This document shows, piece after piece, positions 26,738 to 36,393 of a DNA stretch of 64,000 nucleotides. The stretch's first letter is position 1; the number at the start of each line of letters is the position of its first letter. Both the position numbers and the translations under genes were made by a program. Under the pieces are notes generated by a model, which had not been told where the DNA came from, ran no database searches, and saw only the letters and a list, made by a program, of their open reading frames with translations. Source of the DNA: Mesorhizobium jarvisii. GTDB taxonomy: Bacteria > Pseudomonadota > Alphaproteobacteria > Rhizobiales > Rhizobiaceae. The DNA lies in the NCBI RefSeq assembly GCF_003601985.1, contig NZ_QZXA01000006.1:1-64000 (forward strand). Direction: 5' to 3'.

Positions 26738-26756
26738 TGTACAGTACCACTGTACA
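26738..26756. promoter_or_regulatory. Palindromic operator of the polyamine operon
   Basis: TGTACAGT (26738-26745), spacer ACC, ACTGTACA (26749-26756): an 8-bp perfect inverted repeat, just upstream of the PuuR-like gene. Its size, symmetry and position fit a dimeric XRE repressor site overlapping the operon promoter. Confidence 0.7.
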
Positions 26757-26875
26757 ACTGACAAGCCATCCGTGGGCGCCAGCACGGCGCCACTAGCTGG
26801 GCCAGCCTGCAAGTCGGAGAGGTCGCATGAGTAAGCCGCGCAGCCGATTGACAAGGGGACGCGTAGGGAGAAGCC

Positions 26876-28657
26876 TTATCCTTCGCCCGAAAGGTCCCGG
26901 CGTGCCTTTTCGAGTTCCTCGGCATAGCGCCGCATCAGGTGGCCCTCGGTGAGCAGACCGAGCACGATGTGGTCGGTGAAATCCTCGACGACGGCCAGTT
27001 CCTCGGCCCCGGCGCGCTGGAACGTCTCGGCGGCGGTCTGCACGTTCATGCTGGGCACCAGGACGGCATCCTTGTACTGCGCGAGATCGCGCACCGGCAC
27101 CTCGCCGCCGGCGGGATCGCTATGCAGTTCGGCTACGATCAGCACGCCGACATACTGGTCGCCCGGGTCGACGGCGATGACGCGCTGCGCCGAACCCAGC
27201 GGGATCTGCTTGCGGAAGTCCGCCAGCGTCGTCGCGGCATCGATGGTCTTGATGTCCTTGCGCATCATCGAGCCGACGGTCAGGCTGCGCATCCAACCGA
27301 CATCGTGGGCGCTGCGGATCGTCTCGCCGCGCAGATGGAAGCGCCATGTCGAGAATGAATAGCCGAAGGTTTCGCGCACCAGGATCGCCGCCATGATCGA
27401 GGCGGCCAGCACGACCCCGGTAAGCGTCAGGTCGCGGGTCGATTCCAGCGCCAGGAAGGTCATCGTCAGCGGGCCGCCGACGACACCGACGGCAAGCGAG
27501 GTCATGCCGACGACGGCGGCAACCGAAGGGTCGATACCGGTCGCCGGGGAAACCAACGCCATCACCCCGGCGAATGCCTTGCCGAGCAGCGCGCCGAGGA
27601 ACAGCGAGGCGAAGAACAGGCCGCCGCGAAAGCCGGAGCCCAGCGAGATGGCCGACGCCGCCAATTTCAGCACGAAGACGCTGGCCACCACGGTCAGCCC
27701 ATAGTTCATGGCGAATTCGCGGTGCAGCGCGCCATGGCCGCTGGACAGCACCTGCGGCGTGATCAGCCCCAGCAGGCCGACGATGACACCGCCGACGACG
27801 GGGCGCAGCGAGGCATCGACCGACAGCCTGTTGAAACCGCGCTCGATCAGCGTCACCAGTTGCATGATGGCGATCGAGGCCGCGCCGCCCAGCAGCCCGA
27901 GCAGCAGGAACGGCACATATTGGCTGGCGGTCAGTTGCGGCAGCCCAGAAAGCTCCAACGGAAACGGCACGCCGCCGAACATTTCCGCGGTCAGCGAGGC
28001 GGAGATCGCGGCCGTCATGACAGGTGCGACATTGGCGACCGAGTAGATGCCGATGACCAGTTCGAAACCGTAGAAGGCGCCGGTCAGCGGCGCGTCGAAC
28101 GCGGCGGCGATGGCCCCGGCCGCACCGCAGCCGACAAGGACGCGGACATCGTTGCGGCGCAGCCTGAAGATGCGCGCCAGCCGCGACGCCAGGCCGGAGC
28201 CGACCTGCGTGTAGCCGGCTTCCAGGCCGACCGAAGCGCCGAAGCCGCTGGAGATCATCGTCTGGCCGGCGATGATGAAGGTGTCGGTCAGCGACATGCG
28301 ACCGCCATAGAGCGCGTTGGCCTCGATCGGATCGACCGGGGTGCGGAATTTGCGCAGCCGCAGCCATATCACCGTCAACCCAAGCAGGGCGCCGCCGATC
28401 GCCGGGATCAGAGCCTGCATGGGATTGGCGAGCGAGAACATGCCGGAAAGCCGGCCGCCGGGCTGAACGCCGAACAACAGCCCGTGTAGATCCTGCACGA
28501 TCTGGCTCATCGCCGTGACCAGTATGCCCGCCATGACGCCGACGACGCCCGCCAGCATGACCACGGCGATGCCGCGCGCCTCGAGCAGCGGAATTGATCG
28601 CAGAAGCACCGCGCGCAGCCGGCGGGCATAGACTTGTGGCTGGTTTCTGGAAAGCAC
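26876..28657 (-). CDS. ClC-family chloride channel/antiporter with CBS domains
   Basis: 593 aa from a GTG start at 28657. About 10-12 membrane helices carry ClC motifs: GASVGLEAGYTQVGSGLASR corresponds to the GREGP filter region and keeps its gating Glu; LGSGFRGGLFFASLFLGALL matches the GGIFAPxLxxG segment. Two C-terminal CBS domains begin near residues 455 (RKDIKTIDAATTLADFRKQI) and 520 (VLVPSMNVQTAAETFQRAGA) and may bind nucleotides. Retention of the Glu suggests a chloride/proton exchanger. Monocistronic by appearance, upstream of and parallel to the polyamine operon. Confidence 0.9.
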   Translation of the reverse strand: MLSRNQPQVYARRLRAVLLRSIPLLEARGIAVVMLAGVVGVMAGILVTAMSQIVQDLHGLLFGVQPGGRLSGMFSLANPMQALIPAIGGALLGLTVIWLRLRKFRTPVDPIEANALYGGRMSLTDTFIIAGQTMISSGFGASVGLEAGYTQVGSGLASRLARIFRLRRNDVRVLVGCGAAGAIAAAFDAPLTGAFYGFELVIGIYSVANVAPVMTAAISASLTAEMFGGVPFPLELSGLPQLTASQYVPFLLLGLLGGAASIAIMQLVTLIERGFNRLSVDASLRPVVGGVIVGLLGLITPQVLSSGHGALHREFAMNYGLTVVASVFVLKLAASAISLGSGFRGGLFFASLFLGALLGKAFAGVMALVSPATGIDPSVAAVVGMTSLAVGVVGGPLTMTFLALESTRDLTLTGVVLAASIMAAILVRETFGYSFSTWRFHLRGETIRSAHDVGWMRSLTVGSMMRKDIKTIDAATTLADFRKQIPLGSAQRVIAVDPGDQYVGVLIVAELHSDPAGGEVPVRDLAQYKDAVLVPSMNVQTAAETFQRAGAEELAVVEDFTDHIVLGLLTEGHLMRRYAEELEKARRDLSGEG

Positions 28658-28811
28658 TCGGGCGGCTCGCCGATATCAAAGGGCAGACCTGCCTGATACG
28701 CCGGGTGGCACGGCATGACAACCACAATGGCGACATCAAAGGCGCCATTATGGCCGTGAAACCGGCTGACGAGGTCTTCCCGCTATAATCGGGAGGCAAT
28801 CGGTTCTGTCG

Positions 28812-29324
28812 TCAGTCCGGTATGGTCAGCGCCCCGCAATCATCGTCGGCGATGAATGTCGCCAGCAATTCGGCGGGCTCGGTGGTGCTGGCATTCTCGG
28901 CGAAGAGATGGACGGTGCCAGGCGGCTCGAACCATGTCTGCCCCGCGCTGTAGGTACCGGCGGGACTCCCTTGTAGCTGTGAGCGCAACGTGCCCTTCAG
29001 GACGAAGGCGCTTACCGAGCCCGGATGCCGGTGGCGAGGCGTGAAACCGTTTGGCGGAAACGCCACGATCGCGGTGGTGATCGACTTGCCCGGCACGTTG
29101 GGCAGTCTCTCGCAGGAGATCGGCGTCACGACCGTCTTCGGCCGTGCCCGGGCGGTGTCGTCCGCATCGGCGTTTGCCATATGTATGTGCGTTTCCATGC
29201 CGTCAGGCACGACGCCTGTGAAACCCGGGCCGGCCCACTTTGCCGCAAGCGCGAACAGGACCGCTACGGCGCTGATGGCGATAAGAGATTGGCCGGTGCG
29301 CAAGCGACCTTGATTGCCGATCAT
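28812..29324 (-). CDS. Cupin-domain membrane-anchored or secreted protein
   Basis: 170 aa from ATG at 29324, preceded by GGAGA. One N-terminal helix (SLIAISAVAVLFALAAKWAG) acts as anchor or signal; the rest is a cupin: FPPNGFTPRHRHPGSVSAFV carries the metal-binding His residues and GQTWFEPPGTVHLFAENAST the second motif. Function unknown. It follows the epimerase gene after 16 bp on the same strand, so both may answer to the divergent MarR regulator. Confidence 0.72.
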   Translation of the reverse strand: MIGNQGRLRTGQSLIAISAVAVLFALAAKWAGPGFTGVVPDGMETHIHMANADADDTARARPKTVVTPISCERLPNVPGKSITTAIVAFPPNGFTPRHRHPGSVSAFVLKGTLRSQLQGSPAGTYSAGQTWFEPPGTVHLFAENASTTEPAELLATFIADDDCGALTIPD

Positions 29325-29340
29325 ATCGATGTCTCCGAAT

Positions 29341-30069
29341 TCAGGCAGGCAAACGGAAGTCCGGGCGCCAGCCGAGTTCATCGACCGCTTTCTGCGTCGA
29401 GACCGCCGGGTTGGGTTCCGCCACGTTGAAGGCGCCCGGCGCACCCTTGTCGAGCGCGAGCAGCGCGGCATAGGCGGCGGCATCGACATGCACCGGCGAT
29501 GCGCCGGCGGCCGTATCGGTTCCTGTTCCCGGCCCATAGAGCTGGCCATATCGCAGCACGACGCCGGCGAATGGCGCGTTGAGAACGGCTTTTTCCAGGG
29601 CAATGACGCCACCGACGCTGATGCCGCGATTGCCGCTCGCGCCGCCATCCAACGGGTCGGCTTCGTCATGCGGTTCCGGGCCTGGTGCATAGGCCCAGGC
29701 GATGCTTTGCGCCACCATGCGCCGGACACCGGACGCGACGGCGGCCGCGACCAGATTGCGCGTGCCTTCGTCGCGGATGCGGGCATTGCGCACGACCGCC
29801 TCGCCCATCCGGCTCGGATCCAGCCCTGGCGGCAGGTCGGTCAGTTGATGGACGACGATATCAGGCTTGGCGGCGAGCATCGCGCGCGAGAGCGCCTCGG
29901 CATCGAAGACGTCCACGACGACCGGCCCGACTCCGAGGGCGCGCAATATCGCGGCCTTGTCCGCGTTGCGCGTCGTGCCCGTCACCTGATGGCCGGCGGC
30001 CAGAAGTTGCGGGATCAGTCGCTGGCCGATGGCGCCGGAGGCGCCGGCAAGAAAGATCCGATGACCCAT
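29341..30069 (-). CDS. NAD(P)-dependent epimerase/dehydratase family protein
   Basis: 242 aa atypical/extended SDR. Cofactor motif IFLAGASGAIGQRLIPQLLA at the N terminus, then GHQVTGTTRNADKAAILRAL and VVDVFDAEALSRAM. The C-terminal part is short compared with full sugar epimerases (usually 300 aa or more). Substrate unknown. Divergent from the MarR gene with a palindrome in the 62-bp gap. Confidence 0.82.
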   Translation of the reverse strand: MGHRIFLAGASGAIGQRLIPQLLAAGHQVTGTTRNADKAAILRALGVGPVVVDVFDAEALSRAMLAAKPDIVVHQLTDLPPGLDPSRMGEAVVRNARIRDEGTRNLVAAAVASGVRRMVAQSIAWAYAPGPEPHDEADPLDGGASGNRGISVGGVIALEKAVLNAPFAGVVLRYGQLYGPGTGTDTAAGASPVHVDAAAYAALLALDKGAPGAFNVAEPNPAVSTQKAVDELGWRPDFRLPA

Positions 30070-30115
30070 CGTCAGGGACTCCTTAATGTCCTAATATCAG
30101 TGCACGAACAACATA

Positions 30116-30127
30116 TAAGAGCTCTTA
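30116..30127. promoter_or_regulatory. Perfect palindrome in the MarR/epimerase intergenic region
   Basis: TAAGAGCTCTTA is a 12-bp perfect palindrome ending 4 bp before the MarR start codon, covering the place of its ribosome-binding site. It is placed to repress both divergent genes and is the likely MarR operator. Confidence 0.5.
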
Positions 30128-30131
30128 CATT

Positions 30132-30611
30132 ATGCGCAAGCCGAATCCGCACGCATCGATACCCGCCCCCGGCGAAGGCAAACGCGGCGAGGAAGGCTAT
30201 CTCGGCTATCTCCTGCGCCAGGCCGCCGGCGCGCATCGGCTCAGGATGGACAGGGCACTGGGCGATCTCGGCGTGACGCAGCCGCAATTTGCCACGCTGA
30301 CCATGCTTGCGGCCTATCCTGGCCTCTCCAATGCCGATCTGGCCCGGATGGCGCTGCTCACCCCGCAAACGCTCAGCGTCATCGTCGCCAATCTCGAACG
30401 GGCCGGCTCGCTGGTGCGCAAGCCGCATGCCGTGCATGGCCGCATCCAGCACATCGATCTCAGCGACAGCGGTCGCGCACTGCTGCACGCCTGCCGTCTG
30501 CGCGTGCAGGCGATCGAGAGCGAGCTGACGCAGGGGCTGTCGGAAGCGGAAGAACGCGCCGTCAGGCGCTGGCTGGTCGGCGTCGCCACAGCCGCCACAG
30601 CCAAGTCCTGA
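30132..30611 (+). CDS. MarR-family transcriptional regulator
   Basis: 159 aa winged-helix protein: LGDLGVTQPQFATLTMLAAY, PGLSNADLARMALLTPQTLS (recognition helix), VIVANLERAGSLVRKPHAVH (wing with GRIQHIDLSDSGRALL). Members are dimeric repressors released by small phenolic or oxidising ligands. Divergent from the epimerase/cupin pair, its likely targets together with itself. Confidence 0.88.
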   Translation: MRKPNPHASIPAPGEGKRGEEGYLGYLLRQAAGAHRLRMDRALGDLGVTQPQFATLTMLAAYPGLSNADLARMALLTPQTLSVIVANLERAGSLVRKPHAVHGRIQHIDLSDSGRALLHACRLRVQAIESELTQGLSEAEERAVRRWLVGVATAATAKS

Positions 30612-30646
30612 TTGCCCCCGGTTGCTGTCCAGCCGAGAGCGGTCGA

Positions 30647-30946
30647 TCAGGTCGGCATGGGCTCACCGGCTTCATACAGCACGAGATTGCGCTCGCCGAT
30701 ACCAAGCGCCGGCCAGCTCGCGCGCCACTCGGCGATGTGCGGCGAGCGGAAATGCGCATCGAGCGCCGCCCTGTCGCGCCACACCTCGGTGACCCGGATC
30801 AGCCCCGCATCGAGCACGTCGCGCGCATAGGAATATTCCAGGCAGCCATCCTCGGCGCGGCTGCCCGAGATCATGCGCTCCATCACCGGCCTTGCTTCCT
30901 CCAGCTTTCCGGCAGGCAAACGGATCGTGCCGATGATCAGAAGCAT
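30647..30946 (-). CDS. Antibiotic biosynthesis monooxygenase (ABM) domain protein
   Basis: 99 aa from ATG at 30946 with AAGGAAG before it. Typical ABM/YgiN sequence: LLIIGTIRLPAGKLEEARPV, EDGCLEYSYARDVLDAG, VTEVWRDRAALDAHFRSPHI. These small dimeric proteins act as cofactor-free oxygenases or quinol oxidases. Convergent with the MarR gene. Confidence 0.85.
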   Translation of the reverse strand: MLLIIGTIRLPAGKLEEARPVMERMISGSRAEDGCLEYSYARDVLDAGLIRVTEVWRDRAALDAHFRSPHIAEWRASWPALGIGERNLVLYEAGEPMPT

Positions 30947-31062
30947 GGGTCTTCCTTCTTGCGGGATCGTCGATCTAGCCACTCTCCCACCCTCGCGCAA
31001 GCTTGGCCAACTACCCTCGCCGGGCTGTCCCATGCGCGGCAGCCTATGGTTCGAGGACTTAC

Positions 31063-33150
31063 ATGGCGATCAGCGAAAGCATCCAGCCCGGCGCGGTGGC
31101 CAAGAATGGCCGCGACATCTTCTTCGCGCTCGGCATCGTCATCATCCTGGCCGTGCTGTTCCTGCCGATCCCGGCCTTCCTCATCGACATCGGCCTCGCC
31201 TTCTCGATCGCGCTTTCGGTGCTGATCCTGATGGTGGCGCTGTGGATCCAGCGGCCGCTCGATTTCTCCTCGTTCCCGACCGTGCTGCTCATCGCCACGA
31301 TGCTGCGGCTATCCCTCAACATCGCCACCACGCGCATGATCCTGTCGCATGGCAATGAGGGCACGCACGCCGCAGGCTATGTCATCGCCGGTTTCTCCAA
31401 GCTGGTGATGGCCAGCGACTTCGTCATCGGCCTCATCGTCTTCATGATCCTGATCGTGGTGAACTTCATCGTCATCACCAAGGGCGCAACGCGTATCGCC
31501 GAAGTCGGCGCCCGCTTCACCCTCGACGCCATCCCCGGCAAGCAGATGTCGATCGACGCCGACCTTTCCGCCGGCATGATCGACGACAAGACCGCGCAGT
31601 TGCGCCGCCGCGAACTGGAAGAAGAAAGCTCCTTCTTCGGCTCGATGGACGGCGCCTCGAAATTCGTGCGCGGCGACGCCATCGCCGGCCTCATCATCAC
31701 CGCCATCAACATCGTCGGCGGCATCGCCATTGGCTACATCAGGCACGGCATGGGCATGGGCCAGGCCGCCGACGTGTTCATCAAGCTGTCGGTCGGCGAC
31801 GGTCTGGTCACCCAGATCCCGGCGCTGATCGTTTCGCTCGCCGCCGGCCTGCTGGTTTCCAAGGGCGGCACCCGCGGCTCGACCAACCAGGCCGTGTTCG
31901 GCCAGCTCGGCGCCCATCCGCGTGCGCTTTACGTGGCGGCGGCGCTGCTGGTGCTGCTCGGCCTGATGCCCGGCCTGCCGCTGTTCCCCTTCTTCGCGCT
32001 GGCCGGCGGCATGGCCGGCCTCGGCTACATCATCCCGATGCGCGCCAACCGCGTCCTCGCCGAGGCCGAGGCGCTGAAGACGCAGGAAAAGGCGACCAAG
32101 GCCGAGGAAGAGAAGAACTCGGTCAAGGCCTCGCTCGCCACCGCCGAGATCGAACTGCTGATCGGCAAGCAGCTGTCGACCCGGCTTCTGGTCTCGCATC
32201 AGGAGCTGGTCTTCCGCATGGCCAAGATGCGCAAGAAATTCGCCCAGCAATACGGCTTCGTCGTGCCGGAAGTGCGTGTCGCCGACGATTTCGCCATCCC
32301 GCCGAAGAGCTATCAGATCAAGGTGCACGGCACGGTGGTCGCCGAATATTCGATGCGCGTCGGCGAGATCATGGTTCTGCTCGGCAGCCGCGACGTACCC
32401 GAAATCCCCGGCGAAGAGATCCGCGAACCGGCCTTCGGCATGCGCGCCTATTCCGTCATGGAAACCTTCGCCGAGGATTTGAAGCGCGAGAACTACACTT
32501 TTGCCGACAACATGTCCGTGCTGCTCACCCATCTCTCGGAAGTCATCCGTAACAACCTGCCGCAGCTTCTGTCCTACAAGGACATGAAGGCGCTGCTCGA
32601 ACGCCAGGACCAGGAATACCGCAAGCTCGCCGACGAAATCTGCACCACGCACATCTCCTATCCCGGCCTGCAGGCGGTGCTGAAGCTGTTGCTAGCCGAG
32701 CGCGTCTCGATCCGCAATCTGCATCTGATCATCGAGGCCATCGCCGAGATCGCGCCGCATGTGCGCCGCACCGAGCAGATCGTCGAGCACGTCCGCATCC
32801 GCATGGCCCAGCAGATCTGCGGCGATCTTTCGGAAGGCGGCGTGCTCAAGGTGCTGCGCCTCGGCAACCGCTGGGATCTCGCCTTCCATCAAAGCCTCAA
32901 GCGCGACGCCAAGGGCGAGGTGCGCGAGTTCGACATCGACCCGCGCCAGCTCGAGGAATTCGGCCAGGACGCCACCAAGGCGATCAAGAAATTCCTCGAG
33001 GCCGGCGAGCGCTTCGTTCTCGTCACCGCGCCGGACGCCCGCCCCTATGTGCGCATGATCATCGAGCGGCTGTTCACCACGCTGCCGGTGCTCTCGCATG
33101 TCGAAATCGCCAAGGGCGTCGAGATCAGGGTGCTCGGGACCATATCGTGA
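31063..33150 (+). CDS. flhA: Flagellar export protein FlhA
   Basis: 695 aa from ATG at 31063 (an in-frame start at 31003 is less likely). Eight N-terminal helices with the conserved [20 protein letters not shown] and [12 protein letters not shown], the FHIPEP loop region ([38 protein letters not shown]), then the large cytoplasmic domain from about residue 330 that docks chaperone-substrate complexes. It forms the nonameric export ring. The gene normally follows fliQ; here 12.6 kb of other genes separate them. Confidence 0.97.
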   Translation: MAISESIQPGAVAKNGRDIFFALGIVIILAVLFLPIPAFLIDIGLAFSIALSVLILMVALWIQRPLDFSSFPTVLLIATMLRLSLNIATTRMILSHGNEGTHAAGYVIAGFSKLVMASDFVIGLIVFMILIVVNFIVITKGATRIAEVGARFTLDAIPGKQMSIDADLSAGMIDDKTAQLRRRELEEESSFFGSMDGASKFVRGDAIAGLIITAINIVGGIAIGYIRHGMGMGQAADVFIKLSVGDGLVTQIPALIVSLAAGLLVSKGGTRGSTNQAVFGQLGAHPRALYVAAALLVLLGLMPGLPLFPFFALAGGMAGLGYIIPMRANRVLAEAEALKTQEKATKAEEEKNSVKASLATAEIELLIGKQLSTRLLVSHQELVFRMAKMRKKFAQQYGFVVPEVRVADDFAIPPKSYQIKVHGTVVAEYSMRVGEIMVLLGSRDVPEIPGEEIREPAFGMRAYSVMETFAEDLKRENYTFADNMSVLLTHLSEVIRNNLPQLLSYKDMKALLERQDQEYRKLADEICTTHISYPGLQAVLKLLLAERVSIRNLHLIIEAIAEIAPHVRRTEQIVEHVRIRMAQQICGDLSEGGVLKVLRLGNRWDLAFHQSLKRDAKGEVREFDIDPRQLEEFGQDATKAIKKFLEAGERFVLVTAPDARPYVRMIIERLFTTLPVLSHVEIAKGVEIRVLGTIS

Positions 33151-33899
33151 GCGTTCTTTCGCAGAGCGTCGTCATCGCGGCGTTCCTCGCCTTCTGCCGC
33201 ATCGGCGCCTGCTTCATGCTGATGCCGGGCCTGTCCAGCGCCCGCGTGCCGGTGCAGGTCAGGCTGTTCGTGGCGGTCGCCGCCACCGGCGGCCTGCTCG
33301 CGTTCCTGTGGGACCGCATCATTCCCTTCGTCGATCCGCGCCCGCAGATCCTGGTGCCGATGATCATATCGGAACTGCTGGTCGGTGGGCTGATCGGCGC
33401 CATGACCAGGCTCTACATGGAGGCATTGCGCTTCATGGGCTCGGCCATCGCCATGCTGATCGGCTATGGCGGCTCGGGCGGGCCGGCGATCGAGGAACCG
33501 GAACCGCAGGCGGCGCTCGCCGCCATCATCTCGTTCTCGGCGCTGTTGATGCTGTTCGTCTTCGACTTCGACCACGAAATCGTCCGCGCTTTGGTGGCGT
33601 CCTACACGGTCGCGCCGGTCAACGTCTTCTTCAACCCGCAGGCCGCCCTGGTCGACATCACCGACACCGTGTCGGACACCTTCTTCCTGGTCATCCGCCT
33701 CGGCAGCCCGTTCGTCGCCTATGCCATTCTGGTCAATCTGACGATCGGCTTCGTCAACAAGCTGACGCCGCAGATCCCGATCTATTTCATCTCCCAGCCC
33801 TTCGTCATCGCCGGCGGCATGATCATCCTCTATTTCGCCATCGGCACCATGCTGTCGCTGTTCGTCGACGGCTTCGTCGACCTGACTTTGGCGAGGTGA
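33147..33899 (+). CDS. fliR: Flagellar export gate protein FliR
   Basis: 250 aa from GTG at 33147, overlapping the flhA stop by 4 bp. FliR motifs: [51 protein letters not shown], and the C-terminal [20 protein letters not shown]. It completes the FliP-FliQ-FliR export gate. Confidence 0.95.
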   Translation: MSVLSQSVVIAAFLAFCRIGACFMLMPGLSSARVPVQVRLFVAVAATGGLLAFLWDRIIPFVDPRPQILVPMIISELLVGGLIGAMTRLYMEALRFMGSAIAMLIGYGGSGGPAIEEPEPQAALAAIISFSALLMLFVFDFDHEIVRALVASYTVAPVNVFFNPQAALVDITDTVSDTFFLVIRLGSPFVAYAILVNLTIGFVNKLTPQIPIYFISQPFVIAGGMIILYFAIGTMLSLFVDGFVDLTLAR

Positions 33900-33900
33900 G

Positions 33901-34284
33901 ATGAGCACGCGCAAGGACCGCCTGAAGAAACTGGTCAAGGTGCAGGAACAGCTGAAGGCGCTCCACGAGACCCGTCACGCCACTTTCCTGGCCGCGGCTA
34001 ACGCGGCGGAAGCCGAGGCCAGGGAATTGATCGGCCATTTTGACCAGGACAATTCGCTCTCCGGCCTGTTCCCCGATCTCTATCACCGCCGCATCGCCCA
34101 GGCGGTGGTACGCCAGGAGACGAGCCTGGAAAGCGCCAGGCAGGAGGCCGGCCTCATCGCCACGGCAAATGCCCGCACCAACATGGTCGAGCGCGCCTAC
34201 AAGGACGTGCGCAACCGCGACGAGCGCGAACGCTCCGACCGCGAACGGCTGGACCTGATCGCGCAGAAGCGGAGCGAGGAATAG
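33901..34284 (+). CDS. fliJ: FliJ-like small coiled-coil protein
   Basis: 127 aa, almost wholly helical and charged (TRKDRLKKLVKVQEQLKALH; ANAAEAEARELIGHFDQDN; ERAYKDVRNRDERERSDRER), size and make-up of FliJ, the export-ATPase stalk. It starts 1 bp after the fliR stop with GAGGTGAG as ribosome site. Sequence similarity to known FliJ is low, so the name rests on features and position. Confidence 0.6.
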   Translation: MSTRKDRLKKLVKVQEQLKALHETRHATFLAAANAAEAEARELIGHFDQDNSLSGLFPDLYHRRIAQAVVRQETSLESARQEAGLIATANARTNMVERAYKDVRNRDERERSDRERLDLIAQKRSEE

Positions 34285-34415
34285 CTGCGGGAATTTGGTC
34301 ACCGCCCGTTGCGGACGCACGCCCTGAACGACGCGAACGGCCGCTTTGTGCCGCATCTCGGTCACTTGGTCGGCTATTGCCGGCCTTCAAAAGCAGATAT
34401 CGCCGCTGAACGCAG

Positions 34416-34437
34416 GGCCGATCGCATGAGATCGGCC
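34416..34437. terminator. Possible bidirectional terminator hairpin
   Basis: GGCCGATC (34416-34423), loop GCATGA, GATCGGCC (34430-34437), an 8-bp stem between the convergent fliJ-like and peroxidase genes. It lacks a long T run, so activity is uncertain. The rest of the 183-bp gap shows nothing else. Confidence 0.4.
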
Positions 34438-34467
34438 ACGGCGGTCTATTTTGCAACGAGCGCTGTC

Positions 34468-36021
34468 TCACCGGTAGTGAAGCGACGGCCCCATGCCGAG
34501 CCCGTAGGAGACCAGATCCTTCAGTCTGAAGCCTGCCCCGCTCACAGGCTTCCACAAAGGATCGAGCGACAGGTAGGACATGCCGTCGCCGAACAGCAAT
34601 CCCAGGAACACCTCAGCCACAATATGGCCGCCCACCGGTCCAAGCTGCGGCGTGGAACGTGTGCCGCCTCCTGTAGTCGGGATAGCCATGTTGGTCTTGT
34701 TTGTTGCCGCTTCGGCAAGGACATAGGTCCAAAGTGGGCAGTTGTCGGCGAAGGCCTTGCCGTCGCCACCCTTGGCTGTGACGGCATCGATGATCGGGCC
34801 TACGACATCACCATCCTCGGGAGCATCCACAGCCTTGCCGATTATGATGTCCGCATCGGCCAGGGGCTCGATGGCCATGGCACGTGCGACGCTCTGGCCG
34901 GACGGCAGGCCGAGAAGCCAGCCCCTCAAGAGATTGCGCTCGCCGAGGGAGGCCGGCGGGTCGCCCGCCACGGCTTTCGGCAGATCGTGCAGGAAACCAA
35001 CGAGGGATGTATCGATCCTGTAGGCAAATTGCAGCCGACGCACATTGGCAGGATCTCCAGTCTCGGGATCCGATCCACCTGCGCGCTTGTCAATGTCGAT
35101 AAATCGACCCCAGTCCAGAGCGCGACCCGGCTTCATCGTCTGGAAGCCGGTAAGCGCCTCCTCATGCGGCTTGCCGGCGCGTGGGAAGATCGGCAGCAGC
35201 TTGTCGTCGTTCAGCCGATAACCGGGCCTTACCATCGAATGGCCAAGTCTGTAGGCGGCGACCGAAAACTCTACTGGCATGAACGGCAAGTTGCGCCAGT
35301 GAAAGTACCGCAATCGCTTTTGATCGAAGCGGCCGTCCGTCTTAAGTGCGTCTAGGATCGGTTGCGAAACGATCCTGGAGAGGAAGTCATTCACGACAAC
35401 ATACTGGTAGTGGAAGCGGACGAGCTGCTGGACCGCTTCAAAACCCAGGCCCGGATTGTCATCGACCATCCGGTTGTGCACGTTGAGCATCAGCCCTTGC
35501 AGCTGCGACACCAGACTGTTTTCATCGTTGCGGGGGTCGCCGATGATCGCTCGTCCGGCGAAGCGCGGCAGATCGTGGCCGGGCTGGCCACCGGCCCCTG
35601 TCATTGCATCGCCGTGGCGGAAGCGGCCTTCCTTCGTATACATGTAAGGCTGGTCGGCTGGACCCCGGCCATAGACATTATCCAGATTAAAGCTCGGCGT
35701 GCGGAAATCCACGAGCCCATCGGGATCCAGCGATTTACGCAAGGTGCTGACGGGATCGAATGTGATGTCGTGATCAACGAACTGGCCAAAATAGGTATAG
35801 AGGGCAGGAATCCCGCTTTCCTCGGCATCGAGCCCATCTTTCGGCTCGTCAATGTCAGCAGACATGGCGGCGCCGAGCGCCTTGAGGTTGCGTCGGTTGT
35901 CCTGGTCGTTTGCCCCGAACGTTGCGGGTGCCAGATTTCGGAACATGCGACCGAAGCGGCCTTCGAACAACGGCGATCGTGTCGCATCAATGCCACGGGG
36001 CGGGGTGCCATGCGCTGCCAT
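34468..36021 (-). CDS. Animal-type haem peroxidase 1
   Basis: 517 aa of the peroxidase-cyclooxygenase superfamily. The distal haem motif is YFGQFVDHDITF (His84), the catalytic Arg lies in GDPRNDENSLVSQLQ (Arg164) with HN at 182-183, FNLDNVYGRG is the family spacer, and the proximal haem ligand is in YRLGHSMVRPGYRLND (His261). All residues needed for peroxide chemistry are present. No signal peptide is seen, so it is cytoplasmic or exported by an unknown route. The ATG follows AGGAG. Upstream lies a roughly 340-bp leader with a tandem repeat and a SARP-type operator. It is a distant homologue of the peroxidase at 40296. Confidence 0.88.
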   Translation of the reverse strand: MAAHGTPPRGIDATRSPLFEGRFGRMFRNLAPATFGANDQDNRRNLKALGAAMSADIDEPKDGLDAEESGIPALYTYFGQFVDHDITFDPVSTLRKSLDPDGLVDFRTPSFNLDNVYGRGPADQPYMYTKEGRFRHGDAMTGAGGQPGHDLPRFAGRAIIGDPRNDENSLVSQLQGLMLNVHNRMVDDNPGLGFEAVQQLVRFHYQYVVVNDFLSRIVSQPILDALKTDGRFDQKRLRYFHWRNLPFMPVEFSVAAYRLGHSMVRPGYRLNDDKLLPIFPRAGKPHEEALTGFQTMKPGRALDWGRFIDIDKRAGGSDPETGDPANVRRLQFAYRIDTSLVGFLHDLPKAVAGDPPASLGERNLLRGWLLGLPSGQSVARAMAIEPLADADIIIGKAVDAPEDGDVVGPIIDAVTAKGGDGKAFADNCPLWTYVLAEAATNKTNMAIPTTGGGTRSTPQLGPVGGHIVAEVFLGLLFGDGMSYLSLDPLWKPVSGAGFRLKDLVSYGLGMGPSLHYR

Positions 36022-36065
36022 TTTTGATCTCCTGTGTTGTCGAATTTCTTGATCCGAGGATGGAC

Positions 36066-36270
36066 TTGTGTCGAAGAAGCCAATTCGCCCTTCCGAGTGG
36101 GCCGCGAGGCACAGACCGGCCCCATCCGGTATGGCCCCGCGGCGCCGCTCCCGGGAGGAAACCCAGAATGGCCTTGTGTCGACGAAGCCGCTTCGCCCTT
36201 CCCAGTGGGCCGCGAGGCACAGACCGGCCCCATCCGGTCATGGCCCCGCGGCGCCGCTCCCGGGAGGAAA
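36066..36270. repeat. Two tandem copies of a ~100-bp GC-rich element
   Basis: Copy 1 runs about 36066-36161 and copy 2 about 36174-36270, start-to-start distance 108 bp. They share long identical blocks (for example GGCCGCGAGGCACAGACCGG and GGCGCCGCTCCCGGGAGG) and differ by a few substitutions and one inserted C. The element lies in the presumed 5' leader of peroxidase 1. On the minus strand both copies read in one frame as a repeated Cys/Ser/Thr-containing peptide, but three of the four base differences change residues and the indel shifts the flanking frame, so it is more likely a non-coding rhizobial repeat. Confidence 0.85.
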
Positions 36271-36360
36271 ATGAATTGGCGCCGATCTTCCATCGTCTCG
36301 ATGGGTCCGGTTCGGGTCGTTCAGCTCCGGGGCAGTCGAGATGACGTCTCGGAAACAACC

Positions 36361-36393
36361 ATTATCCCAGCTAGCGTGAAATCAGCGTGAGAT
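36361..36393 (-). promoter_or_regulatory. Putative SARP-dependent promoter upstream of peroxidase 1
   Basis: On + the heptamers GTGAAAT (36376-36382) and GTGAGAT (36387-36393) form a direct repeat with 11-bp periodicity, separated by CAGC. Read on the minus strand, the second heptamer is followed after 9 bp by GATAAT (36361-36366), a good -10. SARP activators bind such heptamer direct repeats one helical turn apart, 8 or so bp from the -10. The same CAGC-spaced repeat is found before peroxidase 2 (42077-42094). Orientation toward the plus-strand YcaO gene cannot be excluded. Confidence 0.55.

Noticed and set aside
35601..36358. Minus-strand frames reading through the tandem repeat into peroxidase 1 out of frame
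   Set aside because: No ribosome site, frame shifts between repeat copies, and overlap with the peroxidase in another frame; kept only as a low-probability precursor idea.
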